Below, one piece after another: positions 16,949 to 24,530 of a DNA stretch of 64,000 nt. The position numbers and the translations under genes were made by a program. The stretch spans positions 20,060 to 84,059 of the forward strand of contig CAKQPF010000009.1 in assembly GCA_934256705.1 (NCBI GenBank). The letters are read 5' to 3'. The notes beneath the pieces were generated by a model, which did not search any database, had not been told where the DNA came from, and worked only from the letters and a program-made list of their open reading frames with translations. Position 1 is the first letter of the stretch, and each line of letters starts with the position of its first letter. This DNA is from an uncultured Prevotella sp. (GTDB lineage Bacteria > Bacteroidota > Bacteroidia > Bacteroidales > Bacteroidaceae).

Positions 16949-17290
16949 ATGAATCCCATTGTAATATCTTGGCTTTTGTTCTTCATTACCTTGCCATTTG
17001 TTCTTCATTATCTTGCCATTTGTATTGCAATGTATAGCCTTCCATCTTTCAATATTCCGCTTTTTATCTTGCTGTGTCCTGTCTTTTACAATGCGATATT
17101 ATCTCCTTTTACTAACAGAAATTATGTGCTATGTGACGGTAAAAAAATAACTTGGTACGATTTGAGAGAAAAATGTACCATACCAATAAAAGGTTTCAAC
17201 CTCATCTTTTTGGCTGTTTTCCTCCCTCTCATCGGTCATATAGCCCGCTATATTCCCTCTTCGAGTGAGAAAAACATCTCAAAAATCTGA
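16949..17290 (+). CDS. Hypothetical small membrane protein
   Basis: A 113-residue ORF of no recognised family. Hydrophobic segments at about 7-30, 33-50 and 83-99, separated by a polar stretch NRNYVLCDGKKITWYDLREK, suggest an inner-membrane protein. The N-terminal segment is encoded by a 22-base direct repeat (units at 16968, 16990 and a partial at 17012); since 22 is not a multiple of three, the repeat is read in shifting frames. That, and base composition richer in A+T than neighbours, make the ORF less certain. No clear promoter seen. It could be a real accessory gene or a chance ORF. Confidence 0.4.
   Translation: MNPIVISWLLFFITLPFVLHYLAICIAMYSLPSFNIPLFILLCPVFYNAILSPFTNRNYVLCDGKKITWYDLREKCTIPIKGFNLIFLAVFLPLIGHIARYIPSSSEKNISKI
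16968..17033. repeat. 22-bp tandem repeat inside the small ORF
   Basis: Two full 22-base units and a partial third, with core CTTGCCATTTGTTCTTCATT. Lies within the coding region of the hypothetical membrane protein. Confidence 0.7.
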
Positions 17291-17327
17291 GGCTCAAATC
17301 ATACCAATTTATTTTTTCACCGTCACT

Positions 17328-17443
17328 ATCATCGAAAAAGTGTAGTTTTTGTTTGTTTTCATCATCGAAAAAGTGTATAAATTTACTCGTTTCATCATCG
17401 AAAAAGTGTGTTTTCTGTTTGGTCTTATCATCGAAAAAGTGTA
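17328..17443 (+). repeat. Four direct repeats at an exact 33-bp period upstream of the AAA ATPase
   Basis: The 17-base core ATCATCGAAAAAGTGTA occurs at 17328, 17361, 17394 and 17427; the third copy ends in G instead of A. Linkers are 16 bases and T-rich but not conserved. The fourth core overlaps the promoter of the downstream gene. The 33-base spacing is close to three helical turns, so copies face the same side of DNA, as for a cooperative operator. Confidence 0.85.
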
Positions 17444-17450
17444 ACTTTGC
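17418..17450 (+). promoter_or_regulatory. Predicted promoter of the AAA/DUF4143 gene
   Basis: TTTG (17418-17421), 20-base spacer, TAACTTTGC (17442-17450), 28 bases before the ATG. The last 33-bp repeat core occupies the spacer and the first bases of the -7 box. Confidence 0.75.
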
Positions 17451-17478
17451 ACATCAATAGACTTAAAATAAAATAATT

Positions 17479-18792
17479 ATGAAGAGAAAGATATATGCAC
17501 AACTCCTAAAATGGAAGACAAACAAAGACCGTAAACCATTGATGCTGCTTGGTGCCAGGCAAGTTGGCAAGACTTGGATTATGAAACATTTTGGAGAAAA
17601 AGAGTATAGAAAGGTGGCTTACATCAACTGTGATGATGAGCCAAGGATGCGTCAGCTGTTTGAACTTGATTATAACATTGACCGTATTCTTATCTCTATT
17701 CAGGCAATAACCGGCATCAAAGTGACACCTGATGACACGCTGATAATCCTTGATGAAATACAAGAGATACCACGAGGACTGCATAGTTTGAAATACTTTT
17801 GCGAGAAAGCTCCTGAATATCACATTATGGTAGCAGAGTCACTTCTTGGAGTTACATTGGGTCAGGGTGAGTCATTTCCGGTAGGTAAAGTAGATATACT
17901 CAAGATGTATCCTATGGATTATGAGGAATTCCTTGATGCTACAGGCAATGGAGGCTTGATAGAACTGCTTCATTCTCATGATTGGGGATTGATAGAAGTC
18001 ATGAAACCCAAGATGATAGAATTGCTGCGACTGTATTATTATATAGGTGGAATGCCGGGCGTAGTGAGCAAATTTGTAGAGAATGCAGATTTGCGAGAGG
18101 TTCGCATCCTGCAACAAAACATTCTTGAGGCTTATCGAATGGATATATCAAAGCATACATCCTCTGCAGAATCCACGAGAATTCGTGAAGTGTTGGATTC
18201 TCTTCCTTCGCAACTGGCAAAAGAAAACAAGAAATTTATCTATGGAGCAGTACGTAAAGGTAGTCGCGCGAAAGATTTTGAATTGGCGATACAATGGTTG
18301 GTAGATGCAGGCATTGCGTATAAAGTATGTCGTATCAAAGAGCCTAAGGTACCATTGAAGTTTTATGAAGACATGGATTCTTTCAAGCTTTTCTTGCTTG
18401 ATTGTGGTCTTTTAGCATGTATGACAGATGCTTCAGCAGACCAAATGCTTGTCAGTGGCAATGTGTTCACGGAGTTCAAGGGCGCATTTACGGAACAGTT
18501 TGTTCTTCAACAACTGCTGGCTTTGGGTGTGAAGCCGTATTATTGGAGCAACTCAAAGACGCCATCCGAGATTGATTTCATCATTCAAGCCAGCGATAGA
18601 ATCATACCTATCGAGGTGAAGGCGGAGGAAAATGTACGTGCGCGCTCGTTGGTGCAATTCATAAAGGATAATCCGGAATTGAAAGGATTGCGCATTTCCA
18701 TGAAAGGATATGTGGACCAGGGATGGATGGAGAACATTCCACTTATAGCCATTGATTCTTATTTTGATGAAGCAAATGAATTGTTGTATTGA
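17479..18792 (+). CDS. AAA family ATPase with DUF4143 C-terminal domain
   Basis: A 437-residue protein of the widespread AAA_14/DUF4143 family, whose cellular role is not established. Walker A is GARQVGKT (25-32) and Walker B LIILDEIQ (88-95). The segment usually reading AGSLLG reads AESLLG here (Glu at 120). The C-terminal domain ends with SEIDFII and IPIEVKA (Glu364, Asp366, Glu379, Lys381), a pattern like the PD-(D/E)xK nuclease core, which is noted in this family but whose activity is unproven. The gene is monocistronic, preceded by four 33-bp-spaced repeats and a good promoter, and followed by a long hairpin. Its A+T-rich codon use differs from the neighbouring housekeeping genes and suggests horizontal acquisition. 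Confidence 0.88.
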   Translation: MKRKIYAQLLKWKTNKDRKPLMLLGARQVGKTWIMKHFGEKEYRKVAYINCDDEPRMRQLFELDYNIDRILISIQAITGIKVTPDDTLIILDEIQEIPRGLHSLKYFCEKAPEYHIMVAESLLGVTLGQGESFPVGKVDILKMYPMDYEEFLDATGNGGLIELLHSHDWGLIEVMKPKMIELLRLYYYIGGMPGVVSKFVENADLREVRILQQNILEAYRMDISKHTSSAESTRIREVLDSLPSQLAKENKKFIYGAVRKGSRAKDFELAIQWLVDAGIAYKVCRIKEPKVPLKFYEDMDSFKLFLLDCGLLACMTDASADQMLVSGNVFTEFKGAFTEQFVLQQLLALGVKPYYWSNSKTPSEIDFIIQASDRIIPIEVKAEENVRARSLVQFIKDNPELKGLRISMKGYVDQGWMENIPLIAIDSYFDEANELLY

Positions 18793-18813
18793 CTTCATCC
18801 TGTGGGATAAGGT

Positions 18814-18873
18814 TAGTGGGATTATGGTGGAGTTTTGTGAAAAGCGAACCGGAACTCTACTGTAATCCCACTA
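18814..18873 (+). terminator. Hairpin terminator after the AAA gene
   Basis: TAGTGGGATTA and TAATCCCACTA form a perfect 11-bp stem, extended inward by TGGAGTT/AACTCTA pairing, followed by TTTCTTGG. It begins 22 bases after the stop. Confidence 0.65.
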
Positions 18874-18975
18874 TTTCTTGGTAATTTGCGGGCGATGTGA
18901 TTGGTATTACGTTTCGGATGCGGACTTGTCGTGATGGTTTCGCTATATGGTCTGCGGATTGGAATGGCGCTGCAG

Positions 18976-19605
18976 TCATGAAGAATGGAGATAACATTCG
19001 GCTTTGTCGAAGCGGAGAGCGGCGAGATCCTGTGGACTTATCATGAAGCAGAGCATCCCGCAATCGTAGAATTGCAGTCGCCAGTCGTCGTCACAGTCGA
19101 GCTGCAGGAGGGCAATCCAGTCGCCATACTGCTCTTCTATCTCGTCGAAATACGGTTTTCCGAGCATTTTGAAGCCGTAAGCCCTTTCGTCGCAGCCGGA
19201 GAAAGTGATTTCTTCGGCAGGCAATCCGATGGGTTCACCGTCCTCATCCACTATCTTGTGGGTGTGGAGACCGGTGGTGTCTGGCGAATAAAGCACGCGG
19301 AAATGGTCGGCATCCCATCGTCCCATGCCTGGAGAGGGGGCTTCGAGATTGCCGAGGAAATAGTCTATGTCGGCGAAGAAATAGAGCATTCCGGTGTGTG
19401 GGAGGAGGTTGGCTTTATCGAATGGCGCAATGTCCTCCAGCCTTATCTGGCACAGGAAGGTGAGGGGGTCGTGGTATTCCTCGCCCTCATCTTCGTAGGG
19501 GATGGTGGGATAGTCGAGGGAATCGGGCATATCGGCATAGCCCCACATCTTGGAATGGGATGTGAGGGGAGCGGATTGCTTTTGGAATGAGAATTGTATT
19601 GACAT
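18976..19605 (-). CDS. DUF1963 (YwqG-like) protein
   Basis: The 209-residue product starting MSIQFSFQKQSAP resembles the DUF1963/YwqG family: KMWGYADMPDSLDYP near the start, LTFLCQIRLEDIAPFD, GMLYFFADID and a C-terminal LLQLDCDDDWRLQFYDCGMLCFMI, the pattern in which a WGG-like entry is followed by an F(L)xQI strand and a final G.L.FFI strand. Biochemical role unknown; family members are small cytosolic proteins sometimes found as immunity-type genes. The ATG at 19605 is chosen since the upstream extension is made of the GTGAAAA simple repeat. It follows the Sel1-like gene and may be co-transcribed; a REP-like hairpin lies 28 bases upstream of the start. Confidence 0.75.
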   Translation of the reverse strand: MSIQFSFQKQSAPLTSHSKMWGYADMPDSLDYPTIPYEDEGEEYHDPLTFLCQIRLEDIAPFDKANLLPHTGMLYFFADIDYFLGNLEAPSPGMGRWDADHFRVLYSPDTTGLHTHKIVDEDGEPIGLPAEEITFSGCDERAYGFKMLGKPYFDEIEEQYGDWIALLQLDCDDDWRLQFYDCGMLCFMISPQDLAALRFDKAECYLHSS

Positions 19606-19632
19606 TTGTTTTCTTTGTTTTTTGTGGGAGAA

Positions 19633-19670
19633 TCGGGCGGTAACGCGCCCGACACAGTGGCGGATTGCTG
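19633..19670. repeat. REP-like hairpin repeat, copy 3
   Basis: TCGGGCGGTAACGCGCCCGA followed by CACAGTGGCGGATTGCTG. The stem bases differ from the other copies but remain paired (GGGCG/CGCCC), a compensatory change. Lies 28 bases upstream of the DUF1963 start codon. A partial copy, ATCGGGCGGTGAATG, is at 19741. Confidence 0.75.
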
Positions 19671-19673
19671 GAG

Positions 19674-19712
19674 AGTGAAAAGTGAAAAGTGAAGAGTGAA
19701 AAGTGAAAAATC
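19674..19712. repeat. GTGAAAA simple repeat
   Basis: AGTGAAAAGTGAAAAGTGAAG type repeat. The reverse complement form recurs at 28836-28875. Confidence 0.75.
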
Positions 19713-19764
19713 GCACTGACGCATGATGGAATCCTACTCATATCGGGCGGTGAATGCCTTTATG

Positions 19765-21603
19765 CTAATCGAACATCACCCTTGGATTCATCATGTGAGG
19801 GTCGCGCCACTCGACTCCTAAGCGCATGAGGGCATCTCTTAGCTCAGCCCAGTATGCGAAGCAGAAGCCCATTCCGCGTGGCTGGTCCTTGAGTCTGCTG
19901 CAAGCTATCCGCTCTGCTTCATCAATGACTTCCGCCCATTTGGCGGTCCACTCTACGGGATCCTTGCGTAGATGCCCAGTCTGCGGTATTTCGTCAAGGC
20001 GACCTTCGTCAGCGAGAGCTATGCTCTTTTCGAGAAGAGCGATGTCTTTCCGAAGGTCTTCGGTAAGTCCGAGGTCATGGTCTTCACGCACTTCGATGGC
20101 TGTAAGGACATCGAGCTGGAAACGATAAAGGCGCAATTTGAGTCGAGGACGGTCGTATATGAGGTCGAGGAGCCTGTCGCTGGTGCTGTAAAGTTCATCT
20201 ACATACATCTCCATATCGAGCAGTTGGACGGCAATGTCCAGGTATTTATTCACTGTCTGAGAAACATTCCAGTACTGTTGCTCCCTTATCCTCTTCTCAG
20301 CCGTTTCCACACACTCGCAGCAAGTCTGGAATCTGAGGTCGATGTCAGGGTCACTGCTCCAGTCATCCTCTCCTATCTCGCATTCATGTTCGTCTTCCAT
20401 ATCGTCGATAGCCATGATTTCATCACGCTTAGGGATGCAGACATTCTCGATGATATCGGCATATCGCGCCAGATGCCCATTCTCATAAGCTTCGCATACG
20501 GGCGCAAGCATATCCTCATCGCCGAGCTGGTAAGCCTTGAATTGGCATAGATAAGCGTATTCCTCGTCCGCATCTTCCACTGAAACAAGCCCATCGAACA
20601 TCAATTCAGCCATGCGGGCATAGCATGACGGTTCCCTTAGAGCGGCACCACGTGAATACCATATCCATGCCTGTGCATAGTCCTGCTCAAATCCGAAGGA
20701 ACCATCAGAATAGTAATTACCGAGCAGATAAGGGCAGATACTTTCGCCCAGAAGCCATCCTCGGGTGAGTTCATCCTTGATGGCGAGTGAAGTTCTGCGT
20801 CTGGTGTCTTCATCGAGTTCATCGAAAGTGGAGTGGTCTATCTGTATTACATGCTGTATAGCGGATTCCGAAGCATTGACATCATGCGCTTTGTCCATGA
20901 TTTCATTGAATCCCTCCTTGTCGGTTATCGTTCCGTCAGCATCGCAGCAGAAGAGGAAAGCCATCTGATAATACGCTCCGCTGTCGCCATATCTTACGGC
21001 TTGCTGAAATAATTCCCATGCCTTTTCATGTCTGCCAAACTCAAATTCAGCATTGCCCATGAGTCGCAGGATCATCGGATTGGGCAGTTCGTCGGTATTT
21101 TCCACCTTATTTATAATAGAGGAAGCCATATCCAGAGCGAGCTCGGGATCCTTCCGTTCGCCCTCCGTACCGAAGACGACATTGCGGATATGCTGTTCGC
21201 GGGCTTTCTCGCTGCCTTCATTTTGGGCAATTTCCATTTCCTGAACGTAGCGTGCATGGTCAAATTCATCCAAGTCGCCGTCACGGAAGAAGAAAGCCCT
21301 GTAGGTGCGCGCATCAGCAATGCCAGCCTCGATAGCCTTGCTGTAGTAGTCCCATGCGATGGCAGGAGAGTCCTTTTCAGGCGCCAGACAGTCATGAAAG
21401 CGTGCGTAAGCATACTGCATGAACGGGTTTCCCTTGTCGGCAAGCGCATGTATCCAGTCCATTTCGTCACGCAGTTGTCCGATATTGTTTCTGAGTCCTA
21501 CGAGCCTGATGAAGTATTTCCTGCACTTGAGGTCGTCTTCCAGTCTTTCAGCGAGAGCCCAGAAGGCTTCCACAATCTTGTAATCGAGTATGAGATTTTC
21601 CAT
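19765..21603 (-). CDS. Sel1-like repeat protein
   Basis: A 612-residue, acidic, all-helical protein without a signal peptide, so probably cytosolic. Sel1/TPR-like units are visible: GNPFMQYAYARFHDCLA with AWDYYSKAIEAGIADA (about 58-100), AWELFQQAVRYGDSGAYYQMAFLF (about 190-215) and PYLLGNYYSDGSFGFEQDYAQAWIWYSRGAALREPSCYARMAELM (about 300-345). Such solenoids mediate protein-protein contacts; no catalytic motif is seen. A -7-like box TATCTTTGT lies at 21633-21641 (minus). It precedes DUF1963, with a repeat-filled gap of 159 bases. Specific partner unknown. Confidence 0.75.
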   Translation of the reverse strand: MENLILDYKIVEAFWALAERLEDDLKCRKYFIRLVGLRNNIGQLRDEMDWIHALADKGNPFMQYAYARFHDCLAPEKDSPAIAWDYYSKAIEAGIADARTYRAFFFRDGDLDEFDHARYVQEMEIAQNEGSEKAREQHIRNVVFGTEGERKDPELALDMASSIINKVENTDELPNPMILRLMGNAEFEFGRHEKAWELFQQAVRYGDSGAYYQMAFLFCCDADGTITDKEGFNEIMDKAHDVNASESAIQHVIQIDHSTFDELDEDTRRRTSLAIKDELTRGWLLGESICPYLLGNYYSDGSFGFEQDYAQAWIWYSRGAALREPSCYARMAELMFDGLVSVEDADEEYAYLCQFKAYQLGDEDMLAPVCEAYENGHLARYADIIENVCIPKRDEIMAIDDMEDEHECEIGEDDWSSDPDIDLRFQTCCECVETAEKRIREQQYWNVSQTVNKYLDIAVQLLDMEMYVDELYSTSDRLLDLIYDRPRLKLRLYRFQLDVLTAIEVREDHDLGLTEDLRKDIALLEKSIALADEGRLDEIPQTGHLRKDPVEWTAKWAEVIDEAERIACSRLKDQPRGMGFCFAYWAELRDALMRLGVEWRDPHMMNPRVMFD

Positions 21604-21833
21604 TGTTTGGGGCGGGTGTTATTAGTTCGGGTACAAAGATAGTGATTATTTTTGATTTCCAGACATAAACGATGGAAAAATCTGACGGGCATGGTAAAGA
21701 AATGGAAAGGCAGTTTCCGTAAATCTGTAAGCAAACGCGACCGTTTTCCTTACATAATCATGTGGAAAAACGGGGCAAAACACGTGATTTGTAATAATTA
21801 TTTATTATTTTTATGCTTTTTGTCAATAAAAAC
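21604..21833. other. Gap between divergent Sel1-like and dapF genes
   Basis: The 378-base gap to dapF contains a -7-like box for the Sel1 gene (21633-21641, minus) and the dapF promoter (21834-21865). Otherwise it is A+T-rich with no credible gene or RNA structure seen. Confidence 0.6.
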
Positions 21834-21865
21834 TTTGTAATGTAAACAAAATGTTATAACTTTGC
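21834..21865 (+). promoter_or_regulatory. Predicted dapF promoter
   Basis: TTTG (21834-21837), 19-base spacer, TAACTTTGC (21857-21865). It leaves a leader of about 110 bases before the dapF ATG. Confidence 0.75.
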
Positions 21866-21981
21866 AAACAGAATTTACAAATAAGGTAAAAAGAAGTATT
21901 ACGGACATCCATTTGTTAAGTATTCTTTCATTTATGTTACTTGTATTTTCAGGACAACAACATCACTAACACAAATACACT

Positions 21982-22854
21982 ATGACAGAAGTTCGGTTCA
22001 CCAAGATGCACGGATTGGGCAACGATTACATCTATGTAGATACAGAGAGTAACGCAATAACTGAACCTTCCGCCTGTTCGGTGGAGTGGAGCAGATACCA
22101 TACCGGCATCGGAAGTGACGGACTTGTGCTGATAGGCAAGAGCAAGGTGGCGGATTTCTCCATGCGTATCTTCAATGCCGACGGTTCAGAGGCGAGGATG
22201 TGCGGAAACGCTTCACGCTGCATAGGCAAATATGTCTATGACAAGCATCTGACTACCAAGAAAGACCTTACCCTGGAGACGAAGTCCGGAATCGTAGGAC
22301 TGCATCTGATCACAGACAAGAGTGACAGAGTGGAGAAGGTCACGGTGGATATGGGAGAGCCCACACTTGCAGATGCCACACTTGTGGCAACGACAGACGG
22401 CACGCTGAACGGCGTGGCAATAGATACGGACAAAGGCGAATACACGGCCACATTCGTCAGCATGGGCAATCCCCATACGGTCATTTTCACCGATGATGCG
22501 GAGCATATTGACGTGGCTGGTATCGGACATCAGATAGAATTCTCCAAGCTATTCCCTGAGCGCACCAATGTGGAGTTTGCCACAGTCATTGCTGACGGCA
22601 CTGTCAGAATGAGGGTATGGGAGCGCGGAAGCGGCATTACCCAGGCCTGCGGCACAGGTGCCTGCGCCACGGCAGTGGCATCCATCCTGCATCATCTCTG
22701 TCCGCGCACGGTGAGAGTCATCATGGATGGCGGTGCACTGGAGATAGAATGGCGCGAAAGCGACAATCATGTCTATATGACGGGTCCTGCCTGCATCGTC
22801 TTTGAAGGCACTATAGAAATGAACAACCATACAGAAAAGAAGAATGGGGAATGA
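21982..22854 (+). CDS. dapF: Diaminopimelate epimerase
   Basis: Interconverts LL- and meso-diaminopimelate, supplying lysine synthesis and peptidoglycan cross-linking. The 290-residue protein has both catalytic cysteines in their motifs: [17 protein letters not shown] (about residue 74) and [11 protein letters not shown] (about 222). [15 protein letters not shown] at the N-terminus and NPHTVIF are also typical. A tail of about 15 charged residues after the last strand is unremarkable. The gene is 116 bases upstream of dapL, the preceding pathway enzyme, probably in one operon. Confidence 0.97.
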   Translation: MTEVRFTKMHGLGNDYIYVDTESNAITEPSACSVEWSRYHTGIGSDGLVLIGKSKVADFSMRIFNADGSEARMCGNASRCIGKYVYDKHLTTKKDLTLETKSGIVGLHLITDKSDRVEKVTVDMGEPTLADATLVATTDGTLNGVAIDTDKGEYTATFVSMGNPHTVIFTDDAEHIDVAGIGHQIEFSKLFPERTNVEFATVIADGTVRMRVWERGSGITQACGTGACATAVASILHHLCPRTVRVIMDGGALEIEWRESDNHVYMTGPACIVFEGTIEMNNHTEKKNGE

Positions 22855-22970
22855 AGAGAGACAGGTCGGTTTGCCTTGTATGAGTAGTCTTCATTGGAGC
22901 AAACCGGCTGAATTGCACTAACATTTGAAATCCTTTATTCAGCATTCATAATTTATCATTACAGTAAACT

Positions 22971-24197
22971 ATGACATTAGTAAACGAACATTTCCTGAAA
23001 CTGCCAAACAATTATCTGTTTGCAGACATAGCCAAAAAGGTGAATGCGTTCAAGACTACGCATCCTAACGTCAAGGTGATAAGTCTCGGTATCGGAGACG
23101 TGACCCAGCCATTGTGCCCTGCCGTGGTGGAAGCCATGCACAAGGCTGTGGATGAGATGGGGCATGAAGGCACGTTCAGGGGATATGGTCCGGAGCAGGG
23201 ATACAAGTTTCTGCGTGATGCCATAGTGAAGAATGACTACCTTGCACGCGGCATCCACATTGATGCGAGCGAGGTTTTCGTCAATGATGGAGCGAAAAGT
23301 GACACCGGCAACTTCCAGGAACTCTTCCGCTGGGACAACTCCATCTGCGTGACCGACCCGATATATCCCGTATATATCGACTCAAACGTGATGATAGGCA
23401 GGGCCGGCGTGCTGGAAAACGGACGCTGGAACAATGTCATCTACGTGCCGAGCAATGCTGAGAACAATTTCACTCCGCTGCCGCCGGAACAGCGTGTCGA
23501 TGTCATTTACCTCTGTTTCCCGAACAATCCTACCGGCACCGTCGCCACAAAGGAGACTCTGAAGAAATGGGTGCAGTACGCATTGAAGAACGATACGCTC
23601 ATCCTCTTTGACGCAGCTTATGAGGCTTACATCCAGGACCCGGAGATTCCTCATAGCATCTACGAGATAAGAGGGGCGAAGAAATGCGCTGTGGAATTCC
23701 GCAGTTTCTCCAAGACGGCAGGCTTTACCGGCGTAAGATGCGGATATACCGTGGTACCGAAGGAGCTGACGGTCTCCACACTTGACGGCAAGCGCATTGA
23801 GCTGAACAACCTATGGAACCGCCGCCAGTGTACGAAATTCAATGGAACGAGCTACATCAGCCAGCGTGGTGCAGAGGCAACTTACACTCCTGAGGGCAGG
23901 GCACAGGTGAAGGAGGTCATCTCTTACTATATGACCAATGCGCGCATCATGAAGGAAGGCTTCGAGAGTGTCGGCATACAGGTGTTTGGCGGCGAGAATG
24001 CGCCTTACCTATGGCTGAAGACTCCGCACGATATGCCTTCGTGGAAATTCTTCGAGCAGATGCTCTATGAGGCCCATGTGGTCTGCACTCCCGGTGTGGG
24101 ATTCGGTCCGAGCGGCGAGGGATACGTGCGTCTTACCGCCTTCGGCAAGCGTGAAGACTGCCTGGAGGCTATGGAATGGATCCGCGATTGGATATAG
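22971..24197 (+). CDS. dapL: LL-diaminopimelate aminotransferase
   Basis: PLP aminotransferase that converts tetrahydrodipicolinate directly to LL-diaminopimelate, the short pathway. The 408 residues match DapL: NYLFADIAKKVNAFKTTHP at the start, GIGDVTQPL, GHEGTFRGYGPEQGYKFLRDAI, DPIYPVYIDSN, CFPNNPTGTVA and the PLP-lysine motif SFSKTAGFTGVRCGYTVVP. PLYLWLKTP-like NAPYLWLKTPH near the C-terminus is also family-specific. Placement beside dapF supports the DapL-DapF route from tetrahydrodipicolinate to meso-DAP. Confidence 0.97.
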   Translation: MTLVNEHFLKLPNNYLFADIAKKVNAFKTTHPNVKVISLGIGDVTQPLCPAVVEAMHKAVDEMGHEGTFRGYGPEQGYKFLRDAIVKNDYLARGIHIDASEVFVNDGAKSDTGNFQELFRWDNSICVTDPIYPVYIDSNVMIGRAGVLENGRWNNVIYVPSNAENNFTPLPPEQRVDVIYLCFPNNPTGTVATKETLKKWVQYALKNDTLILFDAAYEAYIQDPEIPHSIYEIRGAKKCAVEFRSFSKTAGFTGVRCGYTVVPKELTVSTLDGKRIELNNLWNRRQCTKFNGTSYISQRGAEATYTPEGRAQVKEVISYYMTNARIMKEGFESVGIQVFGGENAPYLWLKTPHDMPSWKFFEQMLYEAHVVCTPGVGFGPSGEGYVRLTAFGKREDCLEAMEWIRDWI

Positions 24198-24218
24198 GGT
24201 GGTGGTGCGTTGCTATAA

Positions 24219-24259
24219 TCAGCCGGTAATGCGGCTGACACAGTGGCGGATTGCTGACA
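24219..24259. repeat. REP-like hairpin repeat, copy 4
   Basis: TCAGCCGGTAATGCGGCTGA followed by CACAGTGGCGGATTGCTGAC. This copy lies 22 bases after the dapL stop and is the only one of five not just upstream of a start codon. Confidence 0.8.
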
Positions 24260-24343
24260 GGAGAGATGATGATGGGAGAACGTGCGGAATTGGTCTGTTT
24301 TTCCGTCTTGGGGTTATGAAAAGGAAAGGGCTTTGTAATGCGC

Positions 24344-24510
24344 TGATAATGACGGTGTTGCAAAAGCATAGATATTGGAGGGTAAAAGCATAGATATTGG
24401 AAGGTAATAACTATGCTTTTACCCTCCAATATCTATGCTTTTGCGTTGTAATAACTATGGTATGGCGAAATGATAGCTTCGCCATCGTCTTTTTGTTCTG
24501 TTTTTCCTAT
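24344..24510. repeat. Composite GCATAG repeat element, copy B, with 34-bp perfect stem
   Basis: Begins TGATAATGACGGTGTTGC. Bases 24360-24393 and 24411-24444 are exact inverted copies (34 bp by eye) around a 17-base loop. Then follows the hairpin GGCGAAATGATAGCTTCGCC and the T-rich tail TCTTTTTGTTCTGTTTTTCC. It lies between the convergent dapL and porin genes and could terminate either transcript. Confidence 0.85.
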
Positions 24511-24530
24511 AGCGGAAAAGCAGGCTGAAG

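Noticed and set aside
17328..17443. Possible small CRISPR array
   Set aside because: Cores are 17 bases with 16-base T-rich linkers, no cas genes are nearby, and the last core overlaps a promoter. An operator-type repeat fits better.
21866..21981. Possible lysine riboswitch ahead of dapF
   Set aside because: The leader is about 110 bases and A+T-rich, too short for the lysine aptamer, and no matching helices or terminator were seen.
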